From: Chloroflexota bacterium
GTDB lineage: Bacteria; Chloroflexota; Chloroflexia; Thermomicrobiales; UBA6265
Length of the DNA: 41,257 nucleotides
Reading direction: 5' to 3'
Assembly (NCBI GenBank): GCA_023389575.1
Contig: JAEWEG010000057.1
Span: 1-41,257 of the forward strand
A model generated the notes under the pieces. The model had not been told where the DNA came from, made no database searches, and saw only the letters and a list, made by a program, of their open reading frames with translations. A program made the translations under genes and the position numbers. Positions 15,580 through 23,957 of this stretch are shown here, piece by piece (within the stretch, counting starts at the first letter, position 1; each line of letters starts with the position of its first letter).

Positions 15580-16323
15580 ATGAACATCATGGGAATCGGT
15601 ACACAGGAAATGATGGTCATCGCGGTCATCGCATTGCTCGTGTTTGGCCCTGGCAAGTTGCCCGAGGTGATGGGCCAGGCCGGCAAGCTGGTTCGCGACT
15701 TCCGCAAGATGTCCGCCGAACTGAGCGGCGAGTTCGAGAAGACCATCGCCGAGGCCCGTGACGCCACCAGCGGTCTCACCGCCGAACTTGGCGGCATGTC
15801 CAAGGAAGTCAACTCCATCACCAACAGCGTGAAGAAGGATCTCGGGGTGAAGGGTTCGTCCGCCTCGAAGGCGAAGACGAACGGCTCGAAGACCACCACT
15901 TCGTCGAAGTCCACGGCCAGCAAGAGCACCACCGCCAGCAAGAGCACGGCCTCGAAGTCGACCAGCTCCTCCACGAGCAAGATCGGTGGCAAGCCGGGAG
16001 CGTCCACGTCGAAGAGCACGGCCAGCAAGTCCACCACCAGCACCGTGGCCAAGAAGCCGCCCGTGCCGGTCGCCACCCGCGAGGACCCGACGGCCGATGT
16101 CTTCCTGTTCGAGCCGAAGCCGGTCGAGCGGCCGAAGCGCACGCGCAAGGCCGTTCCATCCGTGATCGCGGACAAGACCCCACGCATCGATGAAATCGCC
16201 AGCACCGAGCTCGAAGCCATGCTCGGCTCCGACAACGAAGCCACCGAAGCCGTTCCCACCGATGCCATCAGCCGGGCGCGGCAGCGACGCCGCAACGCGG
16301 GATACGCCCGCGCCTCGGCCTAG
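15580..16323 (+). CDS. tatA: TatA/TatB-type twin-arginine translocase subunit with long low-complexity tail
   Basis: Protein of 247 residues. The first 60 residues are a normal TatA/B: a short N-terminal segment, one transmembrane helix (about 10-22, MMVIAVIALLVFGPGKLPEV), the hinge FGPGKLPE, and an amphipathic helix (GQAGKLVRDFRKMSAEL). TatA forms the pore for folded proteins with twin-arginine signals. A charged helix follows to about 95, then about 50 residues made almost only of Ser, Thr, Lys and Ala (recurring SKSTASKST units, about 105-158), then an acidic C-terminus. TatA/B proteins are usually 60-170 residues, so the tail is unusual. tatC is not in the window. A likely substrate with an RRRLLG signal is encoded at 22902-23690. 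Confidence 0.85.
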   Translation: MNIMGIGTQEMMVIAVIALLVFGPGKLPEVMGQAGKLVRDFRKMSAELSGEFEKTIAEARDATSGLTAELGGMSKEVNSITNSVKKDLGVKGSSASKAKTNGSKTTTSSKSTASKSTTASKSTASKSTSSSTSKIGGKPGASTSKSTASKSTTSTVAKKPPVPVATREDPTADVFLFEPKPVERPKRTRKAVPSVIADKTPRIDEIASTELEAMLGSDNEATEAVPTDAISRARQRRRNAGYARASA

Positions 16324-16332
16324 CGAGTCGTA

Positions 16333-17610
16333 ATGTCACGGATGCCCGCACAATCCGCCCCGCCGGAATCGCCATCCCGGCGGGAAACCCCGCTCGCCAC
16401 CAGCGAATCCGCCGGTGGCCGTTTCCGGTTCGACCTCCTCACTGAAGACGCCTCCACGCTTGCCCGCCGCGCGCGCATCCAGACCAGCCTTGGGGTCATC
16501 CAGACCCCGGTGTTCATGCCGGTCGGCACCCAGGCGACGGTCAAGACGCTCGACCCAATCGAGGTCCGAGAAACGGGCGCGCAAATCATCCTCGCCAATA
16601 CCTATCACCTGATGCTGCGGCCCGGGGTGGACCTGTTGAAGGAAGCCGGTGGCCTGCACCGGTTCATGGGCTGGGATGGTCCGATCCTCACCGATAGTGG
16701 GGGATTCCAAGTATTCAGCCTGGCCGCCAACAACAAGGTGACCGAGGAAGGCGTGACGTTCGCCTCGCACATCGACGGCGCCCGCTGGACCATGACCCCG
16801 GAATCCGTGGTCGACCTCCAGCTTGGTTACGGCTCGGACATCATGATGCAGCTCGACCACGTGCTCGGGTTACCCGCCGAACGGCATGCCATCGAGGACG
16901 CTACCGATCGCAGCGCTCGCTGGCTCGAACGGGCCGTTGTTGCGTACAACGACCGTACCGATGGCGGGAACTCCCGCTCGGTGCTTTTCGGCATCCAGCA
17001 GGGCGGCATGGACGCCGATCTCCGCATCCGCAGCGCCCGCCAGGTCTCGGACGCCGATGTCGCTGGCTGCGCCGTCGGCGGTTTGAGCGTCGGCGAGCCC
17101 AAGCCAGTGATGGCCGAAATGCTTGAAGTCTCCACGCCCCACCTGCCGCGCAACAAACCGCGCTACCTGATGGGCGTCGGCTCCCCCGAGGACCTCTGGC
17201 ACGGCGTGGCCCGCGGGATCGACATGTTCGACTGCGTCCTCCCCACCCGGGCCGCGCGGAACGGCGCGCTCTACACCCCGGATGGTCGCATCACCATCAC
17301 CAACGCCCGGTACAAGGGCCAACACACGCCGGTCGACGAAACCTGTGACTGCGCCGCTTGCACCCGGTTCACCGCCGCCTACATTCATCACCTGTTCCGC
17401 GCCGGCGAGGTATTCGGCCTGCGACTGGCCTCGGCGCACAACCTGCGCTTCCTGGCACGCCAGATGGAGGAAATCCGGGACGCGCTCGACAGCGGGACGT
17501 TCGCGTCCGCGCTCGCCCGGTTCGACGAGCGTTACCAGCCGGTCGCGTCCCGTGGCCGGGCCAGCCACCCGGTCAACCTGCGATCCAGCGAAGAGGTGGC
17601 AATCCCATGA
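16333..17610 (+). CDS. tgt: Queuine tRNA-ribosyltransferase (TGT)
   Basis: Protein of 425 residues. TGT swaps guanine 34 in GUN-anticodon tRNAs for the queuosine precursor preQ1. It has the TIM-barrel motifs TPVFMPVGTQATVK, NTYHLMLRPG, GPILTDSGGFQVFSL, GIQQGGMD, GGLSVGEP, YLMGVGSPEDL and the nucleophile-bearing FDCVLPTRAARNG (Asp about 300), plus the zinc site CDCAAC with a distant His in YIHHLFRAGE. The N-terminal 28 residues are an unconserved Pro/Ser-rich extension, so a start nearer residue 28 is possible. It lies 9 nt after tatA and its stop overlaps the acpS start (ATGA). Confidence 0.95.
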   Translation: MSRMPAQSAPPESPSRRETPLATSESAGGRFRFDLLTEDASTLARRARIQTSLGVIQTPVFMPVGTQATVKTLDPIEVRETGAQIILANTYHLMLRPGVDLLKEAGGLHRFMGWDGPILTDSGGFQVFSLAANNKVTEEGVTFASHIDGARWTMTPESVVDLQLGYGSDIMMQLDHVLGLPAERHAIEDATDRSARWLERAVVAYNDRTDGGNSRSVLFGIQQGGMDADLRIRSARQVSDADVAGCAVGGLSVGEPKPVMAEMLEVSTPHLPRNKPRYLMGVGSPEDLWHGVARGIDMFDCVLPTRAARNGALYTPDGRITITNARYKGQHTPVDETCDCAACTRFTAAYIHHLFRAGEVFGLRLASAHNLRFLARQMEEIRDALDSGTFASALARFDERYQPVASRGRASHPVNLRSSEEVAIP

Positions 17611-18155
17611 CGGAACGGAAACCACGTCGCTTCTGGGCCGAGCCTGAACTCGAAACCCGGGAAGGCGAGGGCTGGTACCAGCCCCAGTTCGACCCGGAGC
17701 GCGAGGGCGCGATCGCGGTTGGCATCGACATCATCGAGATCGCCCGCATCCAGCGCACCTACAACGACTTTGGCGAACGCTTCCTGCGCCGCGTGTTCAC
17801 CGAACGCGAGCGGGAACGCTACCGGGGCCGCGTCAACGAACTCGCCGCCCGGTTCGCCGCCAAGGAAGCGACCTCCAAGGCGCTCGGAACGGGGATCGTC
17901 GGCATTCGCTGGCGCGAAATGGAAGTGCTGCCAAACCGCCGGGGCAAGCCGGTGCTGATCCTGCATGGCCGGGCCGCCGAGCGTGCCCAGCATCTGGGCC
18001 TAACCGACTTCAGCGTGTCGCTGACCCACTCGCGAACGGACGCGATGGCGTTCGTCGTCGCCGTCAATCGCGCACCGGGGGCCACTACCGCCGCGCTCGC
18101 CGCCACGGAAGGGCTGGCGACACGGACCAAGCCAGAATCCGACACCACCGAATGA
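17607..18155 (+). CDS. acpS: Holo-[acyl-carrier-protein] synthase
   Basis: Protein of 182 residues that attaches the 4'-phosphopantetheine arm to acyl carrier protein. Core motifs are VGIDIIEIARI, RFLRRVFTERERERY and RFAAKEATSKALGTGI, followed by VSLTHSRTDAMAFVVA. Compared with the usual 120-130 residues it has an N-terminal extension of about 38 and a C-terminal one of about 20. GAGGTGG lies 8 nt before the ATG, so the extension appears to be translated. The start overlaps the tgt stop. The product would activate ACP for the ketoacyl synthases at 2699-5235. Confidence 0.93.
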   Translation: MTERKPRRFWAEPELETREGEGWYQPQFDPEREGAIAVGIDIIEIARIQRTYNDFGERFLRRVFTERERERYRGRVNELAARFAAKEATSKALGTGIVGIRWREMEVLPNRRGKPVLILHGRAAERAQHLGLTDFSVSLTHSRTDAMAFVVAVNRAPGATTAALAATEGLATRTKPESDTTE

Positions 18156-18192
18156 CATTTCGAATCGATGAGACAACGAGGCATGACCGCAA

Positions 18193-19182
18193 ATGGTTGA
18201 CGTAACACGCACAACAATCGATGAGACCATGGCTCGCGATCTGCTTCCGGAGCGCGACCTGGCCGCCCACAAATGGGGGGTCGGCGGCGTGATCGTCGTC
18301 GCCGGGTCCCCCGCCTATCCAGGAGCCGCGATGCTCGCCAGCCGGGCGGCGGGGCGGGCGGGGGCGGGCATCGTCCATCTCGCCACCAGCCGGAGCGTGA
18401 TCGGCATGATCGCCTCCGGTATCCCCGAAGTCGCCTACATCCCGCTGCCAGAGACCGAATCGTCCAGCGGCGCCCGGCGCGCGACCGAACTCATCCGCGA
18501 GCACCTCGACCGCACCAACGCCCTCGTGATCGGCCCGGGCCTGGGCGCGGACGAGGCGAGCGACACGCTGCTGGCCAGTCTCTTCGGATTCGGCGGCCGG
18601 GCGGAAGCCGTTCGTCGCCGGATGGGCTTCGGCGCGGACACCACCGTTGCCTCCAGCAATGACGACGTCGCGGCGACCTCGATCCTCACGGAGAGCGAGG
18701 CCAACGTGGTGCTCGACGCCGATGGGTTGAACTGGCTCGCCCGGCAGGAACGCTGGTGGGAGTCGCTGCCAGCCCAGCGACTCGTCCTCACGCCGCATCC
18801 GGGAGAAATGGCCCGCCTGCTCAACCGTCCGGTGGAAGAGGTCACGGCCGATCCCGTCGCCATCACCCATGAGGCGGCCAGCACCTGGCAACAAACAGTC
18901 CTGCTCAAGGGCGGGAACGCCGTGGTCTCCAATGGCGAGACCACAATCGTGGCCGATCTCGCCGCGGCCTCGCTGGCCACGGCTGGATCTGGCGACGTGC
19001 TGGCCGGGGTCATCGGCGGCCTGGCCGCCCAGACACGCTCGCTGCTCGATTCGGCGGCGCTCGCGATCTACGTCGGTCCTCGCGCCGCGCTCCGCGTGGA
19101 AGACCGTTTCGGCATGCTCGGCGTCGTGGCGTCCGACCTGCCAGACGCCATCGCCAACGAAATCTCGCTGCTGGCCAGCTAG
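18193..19182 (+). CDS. nnrD: ADP-dependent NAD(P)H-hydrate dehydratase
   Basis: Protein of 329 residues that repairs NADH and NADPH damaged by hydration. It has the ribokinase-like fold of the YjeF C-terminal domain: HKWGVGGVIVVAGSPAYPGAA, ALVIGPGLGAD, VVLDADGLNWLA, LTPHPGEMARLL, VLLKGGNAVVSNGE and ATAGSGDVLAGVIGGLAAQ. The N-terminal epimerase domain (NnrE) of bifunctional YjeF proteins is absent, so this is the stand-alone dehydratase. An insertion around residues 125-160 separates GPGLG from VVLDADG and is longer than in typical members. acpS-nnrD-alr is a recurring bacterial gene order. Confidence 0.92.
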   Translation: MVDVTRTTIDETMARDLLPERDLAAHKWGVGGVIVVAGSPAYPGAAMLASRAAGRAGAGIVHLATSRSVIGMIASGIPEVAYIPLPETESSSGARRATELIREHLDRTNALVIGPGLGADEASDTLLASLFGFGGRAEAVRRRMGFGADTTVASSNDDVAATSILTESEANVVLDADGLNWLARQERWWESLPAQRLVLTPHPGEMARLLNRPVEEVTADPVAITHEAASTWQQTVLLKGGNAVVSNGETTIVADLAAASLATAGSGDVLAGVIGGLAAQTRSLLDSAALAIYVGPRAALRVEDRFGMLGVVASDLPDAIANEISLLAS

Positions 19183-19224
19183 GCCGGCGAACCAGGCACA
19201 CACCAGCTTCACGAGGGAGTCATC

Positions 19225-19728
19225 ATGTCTTCGAACGATCGATCCAGCGAGGGTCAGGGAACGGATCCGCTGGTTACCCGGATCATGCGGAGCGACGTAC
19301 CAACCGTCGGGCCGGACACCACGATCGGGGAAACGGCGAAAGTCCTCGTCGACTACCAGGTTCCAGGTGTCGCCGTTGTCGAGAACAACAAGATCATCGG
19401 CATTGTCACCGAGGCCGACCTGATCGCGCGTGAGGCCGATGTCGACATCCCCACGCCGGTCCCGTTCCTGGACGCGATCTTCATCGCCGACGCCGGGCCG
19501 CAGTTCGAGGAAGAGATGCGCAAGGTGACGGCCGTCAACGCCCGGCAGCTGATGACCTCGCCCGTGATCAGCATCCGCGACAGCGCCACCCTCACCGAAG
19601 TCGCCACCCTGATGGTGGACCGGCGCATCAACCCGATTCCGGTATTGAACGATGACCTGATGGTGGTGGGTATCGTCTCTCGCTCGGATCTTGTCAGGAT
19701 TATCTCGGCCCTGGAAAACCAGGGGTAG
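19225..19728 (+). CDS. Two-CBS-domain protein
   Basis: Protein of 167 residues made of a tandem CBS pair (Bateman module): the first with VTRIMRSDVPTVGPDTTIGETAKVL and IIGIVTEADLIARE, the second with ARQLMTSPVISIRDSATLTEVATLMV and VVGIVSRSDLVRIISAL. There is no attached catalytic domain. A 40-residue insert between the two halves (PTPVPFLDAIFIADAGPQFE) is typical of this subgroup. Such proteins usually sense adenosine nucleotides; the partner is not known. It sits between nnrD and alr, 17 nt before alr, so it is probably co-transcribed. Confidence 0.88.
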   Translation: MSSNDRSSEGQGTDPLVTRIMRSDVPTVGPDTTIGETAKVLVDYQVPGVAVVENNKIIGIVTEADLIAREADVDIPTPVPFLDAIFIADAGPQFEEEMRKVTAVNARQLMTSPVISIRDSATLTEVATLMVDRRINPIPVLNDDLMVVGIVSRSDLVRIISALENQG

Positions 19729-19745
19729 GAAACAGGCGGCACAGC

Positions 19746-20978
19746 ATGAACTCGCGGTTGGCGACGGCGCCACACAAAGCCGCGCTCGACTGGGGCGGTC
19801 GCCCGGTCGTCGCGATTGTCGATCTTGATGTCTACGAGCGGAACATTCGCGCCCTGCTGGATATGATCGGCCCGGATGTTCGCCTCCTGGCGGTGGTCAA
19901 GGCCAACGCCTACGGTCACGAGGCGGTGCCGATCGCCAAGGCGGCCATAAGGGCCGGCGCGACGTCGCTTGGCGTCGCCACGGTGGACGAGGGGGCCCAA
20001 CTCCGGAAGGCCGGAATCAAGGATGTACCCATCCTCGTGTTCGGGGCGATTGGCCGCGCCGAACGGGGTAGGGCGATCGGCAACCGGCTGGGCATCGTGA
20101 TCGCCGAGGCCGGTTTCGCACGGGGGCTGGCCGCGGAAGCGAAGGCGAGCCTGACGAAGGAGCCGGTTTCCGTCCATATCAAGATCGACACCGGCATGCG
20201 CCGCTTCGGGGCCGCGCCAGGCGAGGTGGTCGAGCTGGCGAAGGTCGTCACCAGCCTGCCGCAGCTCCGGCTGGACGGCATCTTGACTCATCACGCCTCG
20301 GCCGACGCCCACGATCCCGCCTTCACGCACCAGCAGGTGGCGGTGTTCGACCAGTGCATCGCCGATCTCCGGGAAGCCGGGATCGACATTCCCATCCAGC
20401 ACGTCGCCAACAGCGCCACCACGTTGCGATTCCCGGAGTATCACAAGGACCAGGTGCGCAGCGGAATCGCCACCCATGGGCTGGATCCCGATCCGGAGAT
20501 GCCCCTGGGCGACGCATTCCAGCCGACCACGACGATTCACGGCCGGATCGCCCGCGTCTTCGCCCTCGCGCCGGGCGACACCGTCGGCTACGGCGGCACG
20601 TATGCGGTGGACACGCCTGGTCGCGCGGCCCTGGTGTCGCTGGGCTACGCCGATGGCTACCGCCGCACGCTCTCCAATGTTGGCTACATGGCGATTCGCG
20701 GGCAGCGGGCCGATGTCATTGGCCGGGTGAGCATGGACCAGACCGTGATCCGGGTACCGGACGGCCTCGACATCGACGAGGGCGAGCCGGTGATCATCGT
20801 CGGCGACGGAACCGAGGCGACGGCGGGCGCCCCGACATTCAACGAACTCGCCGTCATGTCTGGCGGAATCGCCCACGACTTCATCGTCGGCCTGGCCGCC
20901 CGCCTTCCCAAGCTCTTCACCCGGAACGGTGAAGTGGTCGGTATCTCGGATCTCTCAGGCTACCGCGACCTGATATAG
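19746..20978 (+). CDS. alr: Alanine racemase
   Basis: Protein of 410 residues that makes D-alanine for peptidoglycan. PLP-binding Lys52 lies in AVVKANAYGHEA. Other motifs: IKIDTGMRRFG, LDGILTHHASAD, HVANSATT, VRSGIATHGLDPD, the catalytic tyrosine segment VGYGGTYAVD, LVSLGYADGYRR and MDQTVIRV. ATG start with AGGAAA upstream. It is the last gene of the tatA-tgt-acpS-nnrD run and lies next to an A+T-rich segment to its right, which may be an insertion boundary. Confidence 0.95.
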   Translation: MNSRLATAPHKAALDWGGRPVVAIVDLDVYERNIRALLDMIGPDVRLLAVVKANAYGHEAVPIAKAAIRAGATSLGVATVDEGAQLRKAGIKDVPILVFGAIGRAERGRAIGNRLGIVIAEAGFARGLAAEAKASLTKEPVSVHIKIDTGMRRFGAAPGEVVELAKVVTSLPQLRLDGILTHHASADAHDPAFTHQQVAVFDQCIADLREAGIDIPIQHVANSATTLRFPEYHKDQVRSGIATHGLDPDPEMPLGDAFQPTTTIHGRIARVFALAPGDTVGYGGTYAVDTPGRAALVSLGYADGYRRTLSNVGYMAIRGQRADVIGRVSMDQTVIRVPDGLDIDEGEPVIIVGDGTEATAGAPTFNELAVMSGGIAHDFIVGLAARLPKLFTRNGEVVGISDLSGYRDLI

Positions 20979-21020
20979 TCGTCGGTAGGTGGATTTCGAA
21001 TCGATCACAAAGGAAGACAC

Positions 21021-21212
21021 CTATGGTTGGCTCGCACCGCTAGCCGAATCGTTGAGTTCGTTTTTGAAACTAACGAATACCCAACAGACAAGAATCCATG
21101 CGATTAAGCAACCGAGGTTTGCCACGGTCCTGACCGGGTTTCCGTCCACATACAAAGCGAAGCTACTATGCTCTGAGAGGTACCCGAACAAAACGAGCGG
21201 GCCTAACACCAC
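21021..21212 (-). CDS. Possible small membrane protein
   Basis: A 63-residue reading frame starting at a GTG 24 nt after the end of the upstream membrane-protein gene on the same strand. It has two hydrophobic stretches (LGPLVLFGYLSE and VANLGCLIAWILVCWVFV) and a hydrophilic tail. No similarity is recognised and no clear ribosome-binding site is present. It could be a second gene of a two-gene unit or the remains of a longer C-terminal part of the upstream gene. An open frame on the plus strand over the same bases is less protein-like. Confidence 0.35.
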   Translation of the reverse strand: MVLGPLVLFGYLSEHSSFALYVDGNPVRTVANLGCLIAWILVCWVFVSFKNELNDSASGASQP

Positions 21213-21236
21213 TTGGACACCAGCCTCGTACAGGCT

Positions 21237-21902
21237 CTAAAGCAATCCTACAGAAGCGTCATGTCCCACTAGAGGAAATTGTTGCCGGGAGACAAATTGC
21301 AGCGGAATAGTCGATAGCAAACAAGTATAGATGAGTGCTACTAACGCAAATACATTTTCTATTCCTCTTGGGCGCTGGTTCGGAGCATCGTACGGCACAA
21401 CTCTCAAGCGATGATAGAACGATGTCCATGATCCCATCTGTAGTCCAGCCACCCACAACTCGATGCAAATGGCGAAAAGAGCGAGTAGCTGCACAAACGC
21501 ACATAAAATAACTACCCACTTGGTGAGCCCGTTCAAGGGATTTCGACCAAGAAGCACAATAAAGGGCGAGATCCAAAGCAATGCAATCCAATATTGCCAA
21601 AGGGTCAGTCGAACTACTTGGATAACCAAGCTTTGGCGCGTCCGTCCACAATCCTCCAGGACCTTTATCCAGCGGTGCGTCTTATAGGATTTGACTCCAA
21701 AAAACAAGAATGGGAGCTTTCCTCCACCGTGGCGATCAAAGGAATCCGCCACAGCGATCGGATTATCGAGGCTCACTTGTTTATTGTTGACTTCGGCGAT
21801 CCATCCACTTCCGCGCGCCCAAACCCAAATCGAGCTTGCTAGAAGATGTTCTAATCGAAGCAATAGGTAAACGAAAAGCACAATACTGGCCCCAGTCACC
21901 AT
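21237..21902 (-). CDS. Unknown four-helix membrane protein in an A+T-rich segment
   Basis: Protein of 221 residues with no recognised family. Predicted membrane segments: about 4-20 (GASIVLFVYLLLRLEHLL), 95-117 (TLWQYWIALLWISPFIVLLG), 123-150 (KWVVILCAFVQLLALFAICIE) and 180-202 (NVFALVALIYTCLLSTIPL). Residues 25-90 form a soluble loop rich in Lys, Arg and Asp. The ATG has a perfect AGGAG 6 nt upstream, which argues that the gene is expressed. Base composition and codon choice (ATA, TTA, AGA) differ sharply from every neighbour, which points to recent acquisition. Confidence 0.65.
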   Translation of the reverse strand: MVTGASIVLFVYLLLRLEHLLASSIWVWARGSGWIAEVNNKQVSLDNPIAVADSFDRHGGGKLPFLFFGVKSYKTHRWIKVLEDCGRTRQSLVIQVVRLTLWQYWIALLWISPFIVLLGRNPLNGLTKWVVILCAFVQLLALFAICIELWVAGLQMGSWTSFYHRLRVVPYDAPNQRPRGIENVFALVALIYTCLLSTIPLQFVSRQQFPLVGHDASVGLL

Positions 21903-22320
21903 AGCGGACTCCTATAATCAAGATTACGAAAACCCTGCGATGATCAACGCCACGGCACTTTCACCTCATTCGGGTAAAGTAACGTTTCGCAAGTCACTCA
22001 ATTTTAGCCTGCATCTCTACCGGCGACCGGATCGTAAATTTCTAGACCGATGCACTTACTGCGACCATCAACAAACAGATGTCTACGGAGGTCTGCTCCG
22101 TTGCAAAGTTGGATCACCCGTGACGCGGCACGATCATGAAGCCATCTCGTGGTTCAGGGCGTTGGTCCGGCGGTCAAACGGTGGGTCGGATTCGCGACCT
22201 TCGGAGGATAACTAGAAACTCGGACGCACCCTTACCGCCAGCTTGCGACTGCCCCGGGATACACCATCGGGACGGCACTCAGGTCCCACGCGCGACATTC
22301 CACTGGCGACGATCGCCCGC
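21903..22320. other. A+T-rich intergenic segment without a supported gene
   Basis: About 420 bp. A rightward TATAAT box at 21913-21918 has no -35 partner. A 91-residue open frame (21940-22215, +) contains CTYC and HDH clusters but has no ribosome-binding site and no recognisable fold, so it is not annotated as a gene. Composition returns to GC-rich from about 22200. No tRNA, integrase or flanking direct repeat was found. Confidence 0.5.
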
Positions 22321-22689
22321 CTACTCCTCGATGCCCTTGGCAAAGCCAGCAAGAGGCTGCAGGAAGACCCGGCCGGGAACGCTGAGTGTCGCCTTCGCTT
22401 CGTCGCTCGGCGCGCCCAGCACGGTAAACCGCGCCGGCTCCACAAGGTCCAGGAACCGCGCGGCGAACTTCGCGTGAAAGGCGTCCGAATGCGCCAGCAC
22501 CGCGGCCGAATCCGCGTAACGCTCGTACAGGATGACGACGCTTTCGTCGTCACTGACGAACCACTCGTAGGCCACCGCGCCGGGTTCGGCACGGGTGGAT
22601 TCCACCATCTCCTCCATCAAGGTTCGGAGAGCGTCGATCTTGCCGGGCTTGACCGCGACCTCGAAGACCCACGACACATGATCGGTCAT
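22321..22689 (-). CDS. Antibiotic-biosynthesis-monooxygenase (ABM) domain protein, YgiN-like
   Basis: Protein of 122 residues with the ferredoxin-like ABM fold: an opening strand HVSWVFEVAVKPGKIDALRTLM, then TRAEPGAVAYEWFVSDDESVVILYERYADSAAVLAHSDAFHAKFAARF, with the conserved E-YxxxxA-xxH pattern. Members oxidise quinols or polyketide intermediates without cofactor, or act as heme oxygenases; this one resembles the YgiN quinol group. Start at the ATG at 22689, with GGAGG 8 nt upstream. A TTGACG-18-TTAGCT promoter-like pair lies about 110 nt upstream. It is downstream of a Tat-exported protein on the same strand. Confidence 0.8.
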   Translation of the reverse strand: MTDHVSWVFEVAVKPGKIDALRTLMEEMVESTRAEPGAVAYEWFVSDDESVVILYERYADSAAVLAHSDAFHAKFAARFLDLVEPARFTVLGAPSDEAKATLSVPGRVFLQPLAGFAKGIEE

Positions 22690-22795
22690 GTCGTTACCTC
22701 CTCGCTGTTCGGCTAGTCGCCCACGCACGGATGGGCGATCGAACCACCGTCCTTAATGGCCGTCGACGGGTGACGGATCGGACGGTCGGGGGCAC

Positions 22796-22825
22796 AGCTA
22801 ACCAGACATCGCTCGAGCCCGTCAA
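22796..22825 (-). promoter_or_regulatory. Candidate promoter of the ABM-domain gene
   Basis: On the minus strand TTGACG (22820-22825) and TTAGCT (22796-22801) are 18 nt apart. The -10 is imperfect, so the call is tentative. Confidence 0.35.
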
Positions 22826-22901
22826 CCGGATCACTTACGTCATTGGGGGTGGGGAGCAGCCGAGGCCAGACATCAATTGGTGGCTTTCAGATCATCTCCT
22901 G

Positions 22902-23690
22902 TCAGGGCCGCGCCAGAAGATCCGAATAACCGATGACGCCCTCGTGCACGACGGTCTCGCCTTCGGAAGTGATGACCGGGTTGGCGGCGGCCCAGTCGGC
23001 CACGGCCTTGTTCCCGGCCTCCAACTGTTCAGCCGTTTCCCAGACGTTGAAGGAGATGCGTCCGTCGGAGGTATGCATCCAGCAGTACAGAACGAAGCCG
23101 TCCATCGCCGCCTGGATGGGACCGAATCCTTCGGACGCGGATCGAATCACGCCTTCGATGTCGGTATCGGGCGCGTTGCGCCGGTGCCGCATGGTGATGT
23201 GACAGCCGTGCAGCAGTGGGGGCAGTTCGGAGAGCGGTCGGTCCGTGAGTTGGTAGATTCGCACCTCACCCTGCTCGGCGATGGGGGTTTCTGGCGCCAG
23301 CCGTGGATCCATCCCTTCGACATAGGAGTTAGCCACGGTCGTCGCCGCGTCGGCGGCGGAGGCATCCTCAAGCAGGGTGAGATTGATGGTATTGCTGGGG
23401 TCCGCGCCATCAAACGCGAAGATGTATCCGAAATACCCGGACACCGCGGCGGTCGGTGGCAGGAACCGGAACATGACGTCGGGATAGACCGCCTGAGCCA
23501 GGTCAGGGGAGCCATGGATCCTCACCCGGGCAATGGCAAACCCGGGGCTATCGACTCCCGCCGTGTCGGGGGTTGAGATCGCAACTGGATCCGGCGTGGC
23601 CTCCTGGGCCAGTGCGGAAAATCCAGTCATACCTGGCACCGTACCCGCCGCGAGCGCCGTACCGAGCAAACGCCGTCTGGTCACATGCAT
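22902..23690 (-). CDS. Tat-exported protein of unknown function
   Basis: Protein of 262 residues. The N-terminus MHVTRRRLLGTALAAG is a twin-arginine signal with a hydrophobic core and a likely cleavage after SALA (about residue 28), so the mature protein is folded in the cytoplasm and exported by Tat. The remainder shows two halves that each look like a ferredoxin-like/ABM-type unit; the last part (SFNVWETAEQLEAGNKAVADW followed by VVHEGVIGYSDLL) resembles stress-response/ABM domains. Two cysteines (CHITM, YCWMH) are present. AAGGAG precedes the ATG. Function is not known; the neighbouring ABM gene suggests a shared process. Confidence 0.75.
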   Translation of the reverse strand: MHVTRRRLLGTALAAGTVPGMTGFSALAQEATPDPVAISTPDTAGVDSPGFAIARVRIHGSPDLAQAVYPDVMFRFLPPTAAVSGYFGYIFAFDGADPSNTINLTLLEDASAADAATTVANSYVEGMDPRLAPETPIAEQGEVRIYQLTDRPLSELPPLLHGCHITMRHRRNAPDTDIEGVIRSASEGFGPIQAAMDGFVLYCWMHTSDGRISFNVWETAEQLEAGNKAVADWAAANPVITSEGETVVHEGVIGYSDLLARP

Positions 23691-23957
23691 GGTTACTCTC
23701 CTTAGGATCGGATTACATGGTGTATTCCCATGTCGCCACTTTGCCTTCGGCGACCCCTGTCGTCAATGACGAGGGCCGTCCAATCACGTGGCGGTAACCC
23801 TTTGGGAAGAACCAGAACCTGCGGCGCCCGGTCTCCGGCTGTGGAGGGGAGCCGTTGTCATCTCCGTTGCGAGGTTTCGCCGGATCGCGTGGGCCCCGAA
23901 GTTCCACCCCCGCAACCGCGAAATGGTTGGCTTCTCCAACGACACCGCGCCGATCGG

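Noticed and set aside
15890..16060. CRISPR or minisatellite reading of the repeats in tatA
   Set aside because: The repeats are short, in frame and irregular, with no spacers; they encode the Ser/Thr/Lys tail. No CRISPR array is present in the window.
20989..21240. 83-residue plus-strand frame at the left of the A+T-rich segment
   Set aside because: It lacks a ribosome-binding site and protein-like features; the opposite strand has hydrophobic patterning and suitable gene order.
21940..22215. 91-residue frame with CTYC and HDH
   Set aside because: No Shine-Dalgarno, no recognisable zinc-ribbon spacing, and it spans the change in base composition.
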